Source: Neisseriaceae bacterium
GTDB lineage: Bacteria; Pseudomonadota; Gammaproteobacteria; Burkholderiales; Chromobacteriaceae
DNA length: 64,000 bases
Direction: 5' to 3'
Assembly: GCA_027489245.1 (NCBI GenBank)
Contig: JAIYAC010000010.1
Coordinates: forward strand, 248,001 to 312,000
Positions 33,692 to 43,163 of the stretch are shown piece by piece. Below the pieces are notes generated by a model. That model was not told the DNA's origin, made no database searches, and saw only the letters and a program-made list of their open reading frames with translations. Both the position numbers and the translations under genes were made by a program. The stretch's first letter is position 1, and the number at the start of each line of letters is the position of its first letter.

Positions 33692-34078
33692 TCAGGCCTG
33701 GCGGAAGCGCTGATGGACGTTGTTGTGCTTGTAGCTCAATTGCTGTGGCAGCTCGCTCAGCTCGAAAGTCAGGGCCAGGTAGCGGGTGTCGAACAGCGGC
33801 TGGAAGTGCGCCTTGATCAGTTCGAACAGCCCCTGGGCCGTGTATTCACGCTCCTCTGCACTACGGCCGTAACCAATTTTCAGCGACATGTGCACAAAGG
33901 CGTAGTCGGCCTCGCCATCGGCCATGCGCCAGGTGTCCAGCCAGTGGACACGGCTACGGATACCGGCCACCGGGTACAGGCCGGTGCCGATCAGGAAGTC
34001 GTGAGCCTTGCGGAACAGTTCCGGCAGCTCGGCCTGTTCGCGGATGTTGTCGGTACATTCGAGGATGAAGTGCGGCAT
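33692..34078 (-). CDS. hpaF: 5-carboxymethyl-2-hydroxymuconate delta-isomerase
   Basis: 128 residues from ATG 34078 after CTGGAG; MPHFILECTDNI has the catalytic N-terminal Pro of the tautomerase superfamily. The length equals known HpaF/CHMI. It converts 5-carboxymethyl-2-hydroxymuconate to 5-oxo-pent-3-ene-1,2,5-tricarboxylate. In-operon, 11 bases before the MFS gene. Confidence 0.93.
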   Translation of the reverse strand: MPHFILECTDNIREQAELPELFRKAHDFLIGTGLYPVAGIRSRVHWLDTWRMADGEADYAFVHMSLKIGYGRSAEEREYTAQGLFELIKAHFQPLFDTRYLALTFELSELPQQLSYKHNNVHQRFRQA

Positions 34079-34123
34079 GACGGTCTCCAGGGCCACCGCC
34101 GGGTACGACGGTGGCCTGCGGCA

Positions 34124-34972
34124 TTACACGGGAAGGATGACGTTGATCTGGCCGGTGCCGGAGCTGCCGAAATAGGGGGTTACCACCTCGGCCTTGCCAC
34201 GGTATTCGTCCCAGCCCAGCGCGCCCAGCAGCATGGCGGTGTCGTGCATGAAGCCTTCACCGTGGCCCTTGTCGGCGTACTCCGGCAGCATGGCGCAGAA
34301 GGTTTTCCAGTCACCGCGTTGCCACATTTCCACCACTTCGTGGTCCAGGGTTTCCAGGAACGGGCTCCACACCTTGTGCAGGTACTGGTCGGCCACGCCG
34401 TTCTGGGCAAAACGGTGCGACAGCGAGCCGCTGGCCAAGATGGCGACGGTGCCGTCGTACTGTTCTTCGATGGCACGGCGCATGGCGGCGCCCAGCGTGG
34501 CGCTGTCTTGCAGGTTGTGCACGGTACACAGCGCAGAAACGGATACCACTTTGAAATGCTGGTCTTCGTTCATGTAGCGCATCGGTACCAGCGTGCCGTA
34601 CTCCAGTGCCAGTGTGGTGTTGTCGTGGGCGCGGGTGTGCACGCCGGCCACAGTGGCCGCATCGGCCAGCAGGCGGCCCAGCACCGGGTTGCCCTGGTAT
34701 TCGTAGGGCATGTTCTTGATGAAGTGCGGCAGCTCGTTGCTGGTGTAGATGCCGGCAAAGTGCGCGGCCGAATTGATGTGATAGCCGGAGTTCACCAGCC
34801 AGTGGGTATCGAACACGACAATGGTGTCCACGCCCAGCTCACGGCAACGGCGGCCGATTTCCTTGTGACCATCGATGGCGGCCTGACGGCAGCCCTTGTG
34901 CGGCCCGTCCAGCTCGGACAGGTACATGGATGGTACGTGGGTGATCTTGGCGGCAAGCGCAAGTTTGCCCAT
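34124..34972 (-). CDS. hpaD: 3,4-dihydroxyphenylacetate 2,3-dioxygenase (homoprotocatechuate dioxygenase)
   Basis: 282 residues, LigB-type extradiol dioxygenase as in enterobacterial HpaD. FDTHWLVNSGYHINSAAHFA and LPHFIKNMPYEYQGNP hold the His ligands and substrate pocket. It opens the ring of 3,4-dihydroxyphenylacetate with oxygen and non-haem iron. Between hpaE and hpaF on the same strand, with an 87-base gap before it. Confidence 0.93.
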   Translation of the reverse strand: MGKLALAAKITHVPSMYLSELDGPHKGCRQAAIDGHKEIGRRCRELGVDTIVVFDTHWLVNSGYHINSAAHFAGIYTSNELPHFIKNMPYEYQGNPVLGRLLADAATVAGVHTRAHDNTTLALEYGTLVPMRYMNEDQHFKVVSVSALCTVHNLQDSATLGAAMRRAIEEQYDGTVAILASGSLSHRFAQNGVADQYLHKVWSPFLETLDHEVVEMWQRGDWKTFCAMLPEYADKGHGEGFMHDTAMLLGALGWDEYRGKAEVVTPYFGSSGTGQINVILPV

Positions 34973-35059
34973 GGTGGTCTCCTCGATTCTCTGTAAACGT
35001 TGGCGGTGGGGTGGTTAAGTCTTGTGGTGATGGCCAGGCGGAGGCCTGGCCATCACGGC

Positions 35060-36520
35060 TTATACGCCCCAGCGCGGGATGTGGTGGCTGCCCATCGAGA
35101 CGCAGACATTCTTGATTTCGGTAAACACTTCAAAGCTGTAGGCACCGCCTTCGCGGCCGGTACCCGACGCTTTTACGCCGCCAAACGGCTGACGCAGGTC
35201 GCGGACGTTCTGGCTGTTGATGAATACCATGCCGGCTTCGATGCCACGGGCCAGACGATGAGCCTTGCCGATGTCCTGGGTCCAGATGTACGACGCCAGG
35301 CCGTATTCCACGTCATTGGCCAGTCGCAGCGCTTCGGCTTCGTCCTTGAATTTCAGCAGGCAGACCACCGGGCCGAAGATTTCTTCCTGGGCAATGCGCA
35401 TGCGGTTGTCCACGTCGGCAAACACGGTCGGCTGGATGAAGTGGCCGTTTTGCAGATGGGGTGCAAGGTTGGCCGGACGCTCGAGACCACCGGCCAGCAA
35501 GGTCGCGCCTTCTTCCATACCGATACGGATGTAACCGGTGACCTTGTCGTAGTGTGCTTTGGTAATCATGGAGCCGACCTGGGTTTTCGGGTCTTGCGGG
35601 TCACCCACGATCAGGTTGCGGGCACGACGGGCAAATTCGGCGACGAATTCGTCGTACACCCCTTCCTGGATGAAGATGCGGCTGCCGGCAGTGCAGCGTT
35701 CACCGTTGAGCGAGAAGATAGTGAACAGGGCAGCATCCAGCGCACGCTCCAGATCAGCATCGTTGAAAATCAGCACCGGGCTCTTGCCGCCGAGCTCCAT
35801 CGAATATTTCTTGATGCCAGCACTCTGCATAATGCGGCGGCCGGTAGCGGTGCCGCCGGTAAACGACACGGCACGCACGTCCGGGTGGCGTACCAGCGCG
35901 TCGCCGGCATTGGCACCGTAGCCCTGTACCACGTTGAACACGCCTTCCGGAATGCCGGCTTCCATCGCCAGGCGGCCCAGCTCGTTGGCGGTCAGTGGCG
36001 ACAGCTCCGACATTTTCAGTACTGCGGTGTTGCCCAGTGCCAGGCAGGGTGCGGTTTTCCAGGTGGCCGTCATGAACGGTACGTTCCACGGCGAGACCAG
36101 ACCGCAAACGCCTACCGGCTGGTACAGCGTGTAGTTCAGCATGCTGTCGTCCACCGGGTAGGTGTGGCCGTCCATGCGGGTGCATACCTCGGCGAAGAAG
36201 TCGAAGTTGTGCGAGGCGCGCGGAATCAGCACGTTTTTGGTCTGGTGGATGGGCAGGCCGGTATCCTGGGTTTCCAGCTCGGCCAGACGCGGTACGTTCT
36301 GGTCGATCAGTTCGCCCAGACGGCGCATCAGGCGCGCACGCTCTTTGGCCGGGGTGTTGGACCAGGCCGGGAAGGCGGCCTTGGCCGCAGCGACCGCCGC
36401 GTTGATCTCGTCGGCACCACCGCTGGCGACTTCGCAGATGGCCTCGCCGGTGGCTGGGTTGAAGTTGGTGAAGGTGTCCTTGCTTTCGACTTCGCGGCCG
36501 TTAATCCAGTGCTTGATCAT
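35060..36520 (-). CDS. hpaE: 5-carboxymethyl-2-hydroxymuconate semialdehyde dehydrogenase
   Basis: 486 residues from ATG 36520 after AAGGAAG; an upstream in-frame start (36580) lies in hpaG2. Aldehyde dehydrogenase with catalytic Cys (LNGERCTAGSRIF) and Glu (YSMELGGKSPVLIF). The QNVRDLRQPFGGVKASGTGR end is typical of HpaE. It oxidises the ring-cleavage semialdehyde with NAD+. Operon neighbours confirm the role. Confidence 0.93.
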   Translation of the reverse strand: MIKHWINGREVESKDTFTNFNPATGEAICEVASGGADEINAAVAAAKAAFPAWSNTPAKERARLMRRLGELIDQNVPRLAELETQDTGLPIHQTKNVLIPRASHNFDFFAEVCTRMDGHTYPVDDSMLNYTLYQPVGVCGLVSPWNVPFMTATWKTAPCLALGNTAVLKMSELSPLTANELGRLAMEAGIPEGVFNVVQGYGANAGDALVRHPDVRAVSFTGGTATGRRIMQSAGIKKYSMELGGKSPVLIFNDADLERALDAALFTIFSLNGERCTAGSRIFIQEGVYDEFVAEFARRARNLIVGDPQDPKTQVGSMITKAHYDKVTGYIRIGMEEGATLLAGGLERPANLAPHLQNGHFIQPTVFADVDNRMRIAQEEIFGPVVCLLKFKDEAEALRLANDVEYGLASYIWTQDIGKAHRLARGIEAGMVFINSQNVRDLRQPFGGVKASGTGREGGAYSFEVFTEIKNVCVSMGSHHIPRWGV

Positions 36521-36576
36521 GATGTCTTCCTTGGCTGTGCGGCGCTGCCGCACCGCTGAATCGGGGTTGTTGCGGC

Positions 36577-37341
36577 TCAACGGCCTCGCAGGTTTTCGTA
36601 TTCGCTCTCACTGACGATGCGGTTGACCAGGCGGCCTACGCCTTCCACTTCCACCACCACTTCGTCACCGGGTACGACATCTGCCAGCCCTTCCGGCGTG
36701 CCGGTGGCAATCATGTCGCCGGGCGACAGTGTCATGAAGCTGCTCAGGTATTCGATGAGGAAAGGAATGTCGAACACCATGTCGCGGGTGTTGCCCTGTT
36801 GGGTCAGCTTGCCGTTAACCCAGGTGCGTAGCGTCAGGTTGGCCGGGTCTGCCACGTCAGCCTTGTCTACCCACCACGGCCCGATCGGTGTCAGCGTGTC
36901 GCGGTTTTTCACGCGCAGGTTGGGGCGGTAGTAGTTTTCGAGGAAGTCGCGTACGGCGTAGTCATTGCAGACGCTGTAGCCAGCCACGTAGTCCATGGCG
37001 TGTTCGCGCGAGACGTGTCGCGCGGTCTTGCCGATGATGACCACCAGTTCGCACTCGTAATGCATGTAAGCCACGTTGTCCGGGCGTACCGACACTTGCT
37101 GGTGGCCGGTGAGGGTGCTGGGCGACTTCAGGAATACCAGCGGTTCGGTGGGTGCCTTGAAGGCCAGCTCGGCCGCATGGTCGGCATAGTTCAGGCCCAG
37201 GGCAAACACGGTGCCCTGCGCCGGGGGCAGCCAGGTGACGTCGTCTGCCGACAGGCGCTGGCCGTTGACGGTAACGCTGTGATCCTCGTTGACCATGACG
37301 TTGTGTGTCTGGCCCTGGTAGCGGATGCGGGCGTGTTTCAT
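36577..37341 (-). CDS. hpaG2: 4-HPA degradation isomerase/decarboxylase, C-terminal subunit
   Basis: 254 residues, equivalent to the C-terminal half of fused HpaG/HpcE (FAH superfamily). Motifs: FALGLNYADHAAELAFKAP, MHYECELVVIIGKTARHVS, DMIATGTPEGLADVVPGDEV. It contains the EXE-type metal ligands around YECEL. It decarboxylates or isomerises 5-oxo-pent-3-ene-1,2,5-tricarboxylate. Its start overlaps the hpaG1 stop (37338-37341). Confidence 0.9.
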   Translation of the reverse strand: MKHARIRYQGQTHNVMVNEDHSVTVNGQRLSADDVTWLPPAQGTVFALGLNYADHAAELAFKAPTEPLVFLKSPSTLTGHQQVSVRPDNVAYMHYECELVVIIGKTARHVSREHAMDYVAGYSVCNDYAVRDFLENYYRPNLRVKNRDTLTPIGPWWVDKADVADPANLTLRTWVNGKLTQQGNTRDMVFDIPFLIEYLSSFMTLSPGDMIATGTPEGLADVVPGDEVVVEVEGVGRLVNRIVSESEYENLRGR

Positions 37342-38102
37342 CGTGCGGCCTCCTCTGCGATAACGGGGTTTTCCAGGCGGCCGATGCCTTCAATGGCAAC
37401 GGTCACGGTGTCACCGGCTTGCAGGTCCACGCTGCGCAGCGGCGTGCCGGCAATCAGCAGGTCACCGGGCTCCAGGGTCATGAAGCTGGAGATGTCGGCA
37501 ATCAGCTGCGGTACGCTGCGGACGAGATCGGCGCAGCGGTTAGTTTCGCGCAGGGTGCCGTTAACGTAGGTTTCCACCACCAGCGTTTGCGGGTCGACCC
37601 GGCGGGCATCGATCAGCCACGGCCCGATAGGGCAGAAACTATCACGACATTTGGCCTTGACCGCGGGGCGATAGAAGCTGTCTTCCGGTTGGCTGACCTC
37701 GTTTACCACGGTGTAGGCGGCGATATAAGCCAGCGCTTGCTCGGCACTGACTTTGCGCGCGGTCTTGCCGATGACGATGCCCAGTGCACCGCCGGCCTGG
37801 ATGCGGTCAACGCCCGCCGGAAACAGGATGGGGGCGCCGTGGCCGATCTGTGTGTTGCTGGTCTTGATGAACAGCACCGGGGCCTGGGGCGCGGCTTTGT
37901 AGGGGGCATCCTCAAAGGCTCCGGCCAGCGACTCGATCAGCGAGCGATGATTGAGCGCTGCGCCGTAGACGGTACCGGTGACCGGTGCCAGCCATTGCGG
38001 GCTTTCCATTAACGGGTTGCCGTTATCTAGCAACAGGTTGCCGTCTGCTTGCAGCGTCACGTCGCGAACCTGTCGATTAAGCAAAATGCGTCCACGCGCC
38101 AT
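37338..38102 (-). CDS. hpaG1: 4-HPA degradation isomerase/decarboxylase, N-terminal subunit
   Basis: 254 residues, equal to the N-terminal half of HpaG/HpcE: VYGAALNHRSLIESLAGAF, FIKTSNTQIGHGAPILFP, EDSFYRPAVKAKCRDSFCP. First gene of the meta-cleavage operon, ATG 38102 after CAGGAGGAG. The two halves, which form one chain in E. coli, are separate overlapping genes here. A strong promoter and probable HpaR operator lie upstream. Confidence 0.9.
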   Translation of the reverse strand: MARGRILLNRQVRDVTLQADGNLLLDNGNPLMESPQWLAPVTGTVYGAALNHRSLIESLAGAFEDAPYKAAPQAPVLFIKTSNTQIGHGAPILFPAGVDRIQAGGALGIVIGKTARKVSAEQALAYIAAYTVVNEVSQPEDSFYRPAVKAKCRDSFCPIGPWLIDARRVDPQTLVVETYVNGTLRETNRCADLVRSVPQLIADISSFMTLEPGDLLIAGTPLRSVDLQAGDTVTVAIEGIGRLENPVIAEEAAR

Positions 38103-38164
38103 GCTTGCTCCTCCTGCTTGGCTTGCAGGCCGGCGGCCAACCTTTGGCGGCCTGCTGCTGCAAA

Positions 38165-38211
38165 TTAGTTAACATATTAAATTTATACGGCGCGTTGATT
38201 GTTCTTGTCAA
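38165..38211 (-). promoter_or_regulatory. Sigma-70 promoter and candidate HpaR operator of the hpa operon
   Basis: On the minus strand: TTGACA (38206-38211), 18 bases, TATAAA (38182-38187). The AT-rich inverted repeat TTAGTTAACATATTAA (38165-38180) covers the expected transcription start. In E. coli W, HpaR represses the meta operon from an operator near +1, and the arrangement here is the same. Confidence 0.7.
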
Positions 38212-38263
38212 CACCCCGGCTAAAGCATTTGCTGAATATGTTCACTATGCCGGCGGATCACGT

Positions 38264-38293
38264 GTACTTTGCACCGGGAAGTCGGTACTTTTC
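38264..38293. promoter_or_regulatory. Candidate AraC-activator direct repeats in the hpaG1/glcG intergenic region
   Basis: GTACTTT (38264) and GTACTTTTC (38285) are 21 bases apart, the same sequence and spacing as the pair at 29117-29146. Located between divergent hpaG1 and the glcG-hpaA unit. Confidence 0.5.
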
Positions 38294-38348
38294 GCAAGTG
38301 CCACCGCTTTGAGTGCGCTGTTATCCACCCCCTTACCAGGAGAAATTG

Positions 38349-38801
38349 ATGTCTACACCTTGCGATGCATCCAGTCTGGCGTATGTTTGCCGGTCGCTCA
38401 CCACTGCTGCCGCGTTGCAGGCAGTCGAAGCCGCCGTGGCGCATGGGCGTCAGTTGGGCGTGAGGGTCAATGCTGCCGTGGTGGACCGCAGTGGGGTCCT
38501 ACTGGCCTTTCTGCGTTGCGAGGAAGCGCCGCTGCATTCAGTAGAAATCGCGATGGACAAAGCCTATACCGCAGCAAGCTTCGGCATGGCGACCGAGCAG
38601 TGGGCCACCCGGCTGGCCGAGCGCACTGATGCTGTCCGGGCCGGCCTCTACGGCCGGCCACGCTTTGCCGGCTTTGGTGGCGGCGTGCCTATCCTGATGG
38701 GGGGCGAACGCATCGGAGCCATCGGGGTGTCCGGTGCCAGCGAGGCGCAGGACGTGGCCTGCGCCGCTGCCGGTCTGGCGGCCATTGGCGTGGGGGTATG
38801 A
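38349..38801 (+). CDS. GlcG/HbpS-family protein (DUF336)
   Basis: 150 residues from ATG 38349 after AGGAG; the upstream frame start (38313) is not supported. Pattern of the HbpS/GlcG family: VNAAVVDRSGVLLAFLRCEE, SVEIAMDKAYTAASFGM and GGGVPILMGGERIGAIGVSG. Such proteins occur with aromatic-acid and glycolate genes. Haem binding has been shown for some, but the role is not well known. Its stop overlaps hpaA by 4 bases. Confidence 0.85.
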   Translation: MSTPCDASSLAYVCRSLTTAAALQAVEAAVAHGRQLGVRVNAAVVDRSGVLLAFLRCEEAPLHSVEIAMDKAYTAASFGMATEQWATRLAERTDAVRAGLYGRPRFAGFGGGVPILMGGERIGAIGVSGASEAQDVACAAAGLAAIGVGV

Positions 38802-39748
38802 CCGTGGCGCGTGAACGCAGCCCTATCCCTAATATCGATATCGGCAAGGAGTACGACAGCCCCTATGCCGCTGCCGAGGTGTCCTACGAGCGGTTTGGCA
38901 AGCTGGCGGCGTTCTTTGGCCGCAATATGCCGGTGCATCGTCACGACCGGTTTTTTCAGGTGCATTATCTCGCCAGCGGCCAGATACGGCTGTATCTGGA
39001 GGAGGCGCAATACATCGCCCGGGCGCCGCTGTTTTTTCTGACGCCGCCGACCGTACCGCATGCCTTCATTACCGAAGAAGATGCCGACGGGCACGTGCTG
39101 ACGGTACGGCAAGAGCTGGTGTGGCAACTGCTTGCCACCTTGCCCCGACAGGAAACCGAACTGCGGCTGATGACGCCATTCTGTGTCGAGCTGGGCAATG
39201 TGCCCGAGGCGCTGGACGCCGAGGCAGCGCGTTTACCGCAGCTGTTTGCCTTGCTGGCGGCGGAATTCACGGCGGCGGCGGCCGGGCGCGAGCTGGCGCT
39301 GCAAGGGTTGACGCAGCTGTTGCTGATCAGCTTGCTCCGTCTGGCCAGCGAAGCCGGCGACAAGCAGCATTTCCGCCGCGAAGACCTGCACATCTACCAT
39401 CGTTTCAACGCCCTGATCGAGCAGCACTACCGCGAACACTGGGCCCTGTGGCGTTACGCCGAGCAGATCGGTGTCACCGAAGCCCGGCTCAACGACATCT
39501 GCCGCCGTTTGGCTGACTTGCCATCCAAACGGCTGGTGCACGATAGGCTGTTGCAGGAAGCCAAACGCTTGCTGATTTTTTCCGGCAGTTCGATCAACGA
39601 AATTGCTTACCACCTAGGCTTCAAGGATCCGGCGTATTTTTCGCGTTTTTTTCTGCGCGACACCGGGCGCAGCCCCAGCGATTACCGTACGGCCAACCTG
39701 CAGGCCGAGTCGCTGCCGCCGCCGATTCGATTTGCCGATTCCGGATAG
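38798..39748 (+). CDS. hpaA: AraC-family activator of 4-HPA catabolism (HpaA-like)
   Basis: 316 residues: N-terminal cupin-type sensor ([40 protein letters not shown]) and C-terminal double helix-turn-helix ([20 protein letters not shown]). Similar to HpaA, which activates 4-HPA hydroxylase genes with 4-HPA. Divergent to the hpa operon and coupled to the GlcG-like gene. Predicted to bind the GTACTTTTC repeats at 29117-29146 and 38264-38293. Confidence 0.87.
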   Translation: MTVARERSPIPNIDIGKEYDSPYAAAEVSYERFGKLAAFFGRNMPVHRHDRFFQVHYLASGQIRLYLEEAQYIARAPLFFLTPPTVPHAFITEEDADGHVLTVRQELVWQLLATLPRQETELRLMTPFCVELGNVPEALDAEAARLPQLFALLAAEFTAAAAGRELALQGLTQLLLISLLRLASEAGDKQHFRREDLHIYHRFNALIEQHYREHWALWRYAEQIGVTEARLNDICRRLADLPSKRLVHDRLLQEAKRLLIFSGSSINEIAYHLGFKDPAYFSRFFLRDTGRSPSDYRTANLQAESLPPPIRFADSG

Positions 39749-39803
39749 CCCCTGTTGCGTCGGCGCACAGATACTGCATCGCCCCACCTCAAGGAGTGAT
39801 GCC

Positions 39804-41498
39804 ATGCTGTCTGTTTTTCACCGAGCCTGGCGACGGCCCGATACCGCGCGCCTGTTGCCGCTTGCCGACGCTTCACCGCCGTCTTCGTCTGCCGGAGACG
39901 TGTCGCCAGCCGTGGATGACCTGCCGGTTGTCCGCTTGCTGCACACGGTGACGGCCATGCAGCACGGCATGGTGCGTGGCCTGGATGCCCAGCGGCAGTT
40001 GGCCGCAGAAATAGAAGTCCGCAGCAGCCGCATGCAATCGGCCCTGAACCAGTCGGCCGCCCAGGTGCAGCAAAGTGCCAGCATCGCCGATGGCCTGCGC
40101 CAGGCACTGGCCGCCGAAGTGGCGCAGGTAGCCGGTGATATCCGGCGCGAGTTGGCCGCCGCCGTTGCGCTGATTGATCACAAGGCCGCGCAGGCGCTGG
40201 GGGTGATCGAGGAAACCAGCGACATCGCCAAGATGGTGAACCTGCTGGCGCTGAATGCAGCTATCGAGGCTGCCAGGGCGGGGGAACAGGGCCGCGGCTT
40301 TGCTGTGGTGGCGGATGAAGTCCGCCGTCTGGCACAGCGCACGCTGGAAAGCTCGGCGCTGGCCATGCAGCATATGGATCTGGGTGAGGTGCAACAGCAG
40401 GTTGCCGCACTGGTCAGCGCCAGCGATGCCAAGCTGGCGGCGCTGATCGACCGGCTGGGCATACGGCTGGGCGACATGGCGCAATTATTTGATGCGCTGG
40501 GCAGCAATATGCAGGGGCTGAGTGATACCAACCGGCTGGTGACCGAAGCAGCGCCGCAGGTGGCCCAGCGTGCCGCGCTGCTACTAGGCCATGCCGAGCG
40601 GGCTGCTGGCATGGCCGATAGTCTGGCTATGGCCTTGCCATTGCCCGTGGTCCAGCGCCAGCAGGCGGTGCAGCAGTTGTTGCGCCAGCAGCAGTTGCCG
40701 TTGCAGGCCGCCTATGATCGGCTGGCTGATATCCGTGCCCGTGGGGTACTGCGTGTGGCGGTGGAACCGGCCTTTACCGGACTGTCTTTTCGCTTGCGCG
40801 ATGGCCAGGCGCTACAGGGGCTGGATATCGATTACGCCACGGCTTTTGCCGGTTGGCTTGGGGTGCGGGTGCAGTTTGTCGAGCACAGCTGGGATCAGTG
40901 CCCGGATTTGCTGCACTTTGGCCGGCAACCGGGCGAGCCGCTGGCCGATCTGATCTGGAGTGCCATGCCTGCCGGCATTGCACTGCCGGGTTTGTGGTTA
41001 TCGCAGCCGTACTGCACCACGCCCTTCGTGCTGGTACGCCGCACCGGCGATAGCCGCATCCGCAGCCTGGACGACCTGGACGGCAAGGTGCTGGGCGTGG
41101 GCAATGACCCGAGTGCCCTGGCGGCACTGCAGGCTGCCGGAGTGCGCTGGCAGGCAAACCGAGACGTGCCTGGCGGTCGCGTGCAGCTGGCCAACCTGTT
41201 GCTGTATTCTGATCAGCGGCGCATTCATGCCGCGGTGGCGGAGGGCAGTGTCGATGCCTTTGCTGTGGAGCGCACCATTTTCCACTGGGCGGCAGTGGAT
41301 GCGGCCAGCCCGTGGAGGGGGCGCCTCGATATCTTGCCTACCCCGCTGACACCCACACCGTGGCATTACTGTGTTGCTGTGGCTGCGCTGGCGGAAAACA
41401 CCGACTTGCTGCAGGCCGTCAACACCTTCCTGGGCGACTTTCTGCCCGGTGGGCGACGTGCTGCCATCGAGCAGCGCTGGCAGGGCGGTGCGGTGTAA
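39804..41498 (+). CDS. Soluble chemoreceptor-like protein with C-terminal solute-binding domain
   Basis: 564 residues from ATG 39804 after CAAGGAG. Residues ~40-250 are coiled-coil with the MCP hairpin motif ([40 protein letters not shown]). The remainder from ~310 is an amino-acid-type periplasmic binding fold (SBP_bac_3: [53 protein letters not shown]). No membrane segment or signal peptide is seen. The order is opposite to usual chemoreceptors, where the sensor is N-terminal and periplasmic. It probably senses a small molecule in the cytoplasm. Followed by two terminators. The neighbouring catabolic genes suggest aromatic or amine ligands, but this is inference. Confidence 0.8.
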   Translation: MLSVFHRAWRRPDTARLLPLADASPPSSSAGDVSPAVDDLPVVRLLHTVTAMQHGMVRGLDAQRQLAAEIEVRSSRMQSALNQSAAQVQQSASIADGLRQALAAEVAQVAGDIRRELAAAVALIDHKAAQALGVIEETSDIAKMVNLLALNAAIEAARAGEQGRGFAVVADEVRRLAQRTLESSALAMQHMDLGEVQQQVAALVSASDAKLAALIDRLGIRLGDMAQLFDALGSNMQGLSDTNRLVTEAAPQVAQRAALLLGHAERAAGMADSLAMALPLPVVQRQQAVQQLLRQQQLPLQAAYDRLADIRARGVLRVAVEPAFTGLSFRLRDGQALQGLDIDYATAFAGWLGVRVQFVEHSWDQCPDLLHFGRQPGEPLADLIWSAMPAGIALPGLWLSQPYCTTPFVLVRRTGDSRIRSLDDLDGKVLGVGNDPSALAALQAAGVRWQANRDVPGGRVQLANLLLYSDQRRIHAAVAEGSVDAFAVERTIFHWAAVDAASPWRGRLDILPTPLTPTPWHYCVAVAALAENTDLLQAVNTFLGDFLPGGRRAAIEQRWQGGAV

Positions 41499-41510
41499 TG
41501 TCTCTCCCAT

Positions 41511-41565
41511 GGCCCGGCGTTTGCCGGGCCGTTTCTCCTTTGGGCGCCCAATGGGCGCTTTTTTT
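41511..41565 (+). terminator. Two tandem terminator hairpins
   Basis: GGCCCGGCGTTTGCCGGGCC at 41511-41530, then GCGCCCAATGGGCGC at 41543-41557 followed by eight T. Both lie after the chemoreceptor gene. Confidence 0.75.
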
Positions 41566-41671
41566 ATGGCTTATGTAGTAGAGACAATAGTGTGTTTACG
41601 CTGCATGTGTGATGCGAGTTTGGGCAGAAGTATCGTGGGGGCGCCTGCGGCATGGTATCGGATGTAAAGCA

Positions 41672-41706
41672 AAACGCCGTTCCTCTAGGGAAACGGCGTT
41701 TTTTTA
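41672..41706. terminator. Bidirectional terminator
   Basis: AACGCCGTT and AACGGCGTT arms with runs of A and T on either side. It serves the end of the AraC gene (minus strand) and the plus strand. Confidence 0.75.
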
Positions 41707-41720
41707 TGGCGTGTCAGGGC

Positions 41721-42665
41721 TCAGGCGAGGGCGCGGCTGCGGGTTTCTGATGGCAGCTCGTCAAACAGCTTTCGATAGTCACGCGAAAAATGACCCAGAT
41801 GGTAAAAGCCCCAGTGGCCGGCGGCTTCACGCACGCTGTTCTGCGCCGGTGCCGCCTGCAGCATGCGGCGCACGCTGTTCAGGCGTATGGAACGCAGGTA
41901 ATCCACCGGCGTGGTGCCGGTGATTAGCTGGAAGCTGTTTTGCAGCGTGCGGCGGCTGATACGCAGCTGCTGGCACAGGTCCAGCACGGTGACCGGCTCG
42001 TCCGGGCTGTGCTGCACGATGGCTTGGCTGCGGCGCACGATGTCGCTGTGTGTGGCGTAGGTGAGGTTGGGCCGTTCATCCGGGGCGACGTCGTGCAGCA
42101 GGTCCAGTAGCAGGCTGATGAACTGATGCTGGATCAGCTTCTGACTACCAGCAAAGTTCAACAGGTCGGCATTGTGCAATGCCTGCTCGAAGGCATTCAG
42201 CAGCAGTACCCGCGCTGCCTGTAGCTGCTGAGGGCTGGTTTGTAGCACCGGCAGGCGCTGCCGGTGACGGCTCAGCCGTTGCCAGAGCTCGGGCGCCAGG
42301 GTTTCCAAGTCGCTGTTGCGGATGGATATCTGCAGGGAGTCCACCTGCGGTGGCACGTGGAAAACAAATTCTTCATTGCTGCGCAAGGCCATCACCGCGT
42401 TGTCGCCTACCTGGCATCCTTGCAGCGATAGTGGCACCGAGAGGCTTAGTGGCACAGCAAAGTGCACCATGTCTGCCGGAGCTTGGCCATGCTGCACCAC
42501 GCGCTGGTTGATGGTTTCCCGGAAGATATCCAGCTGGTCGGTATTCAGCCGCTGTAGCGAGCTGTGAAAGCGTCCGGCTGTGATCTGGTCGTAGACCTGG
42601 TTCCAGTCGGCCAGTGACGCAGCATGCTGCTGGGCATCGCTGAAATAGTGGTGGTGGGCCTGCAT
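41721..42665 (-). CDS. AraC-family regulator
   Basis: 314 residues from ATG 42665 after ACAGGATG. The C-terminal AraC-type HTH is clear (VTVLDLCQQLRISRRTLQ, TPVDYLRSIRLNSVRRML). The N-terminal ~170 residues form a cupin-like sensor similar to EutR-type regulators. It is divergent from the aldehyde dehydrogenase gene and probably controls it and the following transaminase. A 14-bp palindrome (GTTTGTCGACAAAC) lies 116 bases upstream. Confidence 0.85.
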   Translation of the reverse strand: MQAHHHYFSDAQQHAASLADWNQVYDQITAGRFHSSLQRLNTDQLDIFRETINQRVVQHGQAPADMVHFAVPLSLSVPLSLQGCQVGDNAVMALRSNEEFVFHVPPQVDSLQISIRNSDLETLAPELWQRLSRHRQRLPVLQTSPQQLQAARVLLLNAFEQALHNADLLNFAGSQKLIQHQFISLLLDLLHDVAPDERPNLTYATHSDIVRRSQAIVQHSPDEPVTVLDLCQQLRISRRTLQNSFQLITGTTPVDYLRSIRLNSVRRMLQAAPAQNSVREAAGHWGFYHLGHFSRDYRKLFDELPSETRSRALA

Positions 42666-43163
42666 GGTGTGAACATCCTGTGTGTCTGTTTCGGCAGCAG
42701 TGCTGTCGTTTTTCTGGTTTTGCCACCTGTGTTCAGGTAGGAGGCGACTGCTTGCCGGCCCGGTTCTCCCCGGTGTTGCCGTTTGTCGACAAACCAGTAT
42801 CCCGTAGCGACTGCGCCTCGTCACCGTGAAAGCCGTGGTGCGATGAAAAAAATAGTTAATATATTATCTATTTGCTTGTCAGACAGTGTGCAAGCCAATT
42901 GCCGAAAGGCTTGATGACGATGTCAGCAGTGTGACAGCGGCGCGACAGTTGGCCGCGCAGGGGACTGGAAACCCTGATGCCAAGGCCATTTTGGGCTAGG
43001 TGCAGGGTTTGCCGATTTGGGATAAGCGGCGGTAAATGCACCGAGTACATTGATATACGTCAAGGCCGCGCTGGATACCTGGCGAGGGTGCAGGATGCAC
43101 CACCGCGCGATGCGGCCAACCCGTGATAACGGGGTTGCGTCAATTTCAATGAGGAGAACGAGG
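42666..43163. promoter_or_regulatory. Divergent control region between AraC regulator and dehydrogenase
   Basis: About 500 bases without gene. It contains the perfect palindrome GTTTGTCGACAAAC (42781-42794) and an AT-rich TAGTTAATATATTA (42853-42866), similar to the proposed HpaR site at 38165. Promoter elements could not be fixed with confidence. Confidence 0.5.

Noticed and set aside
33290-36559. Two plus-strand frames of 568 and 519 residues
   Set aside because: Antisense shadows of hpaF, hpaD and hpaE, created by third-position GC bias.
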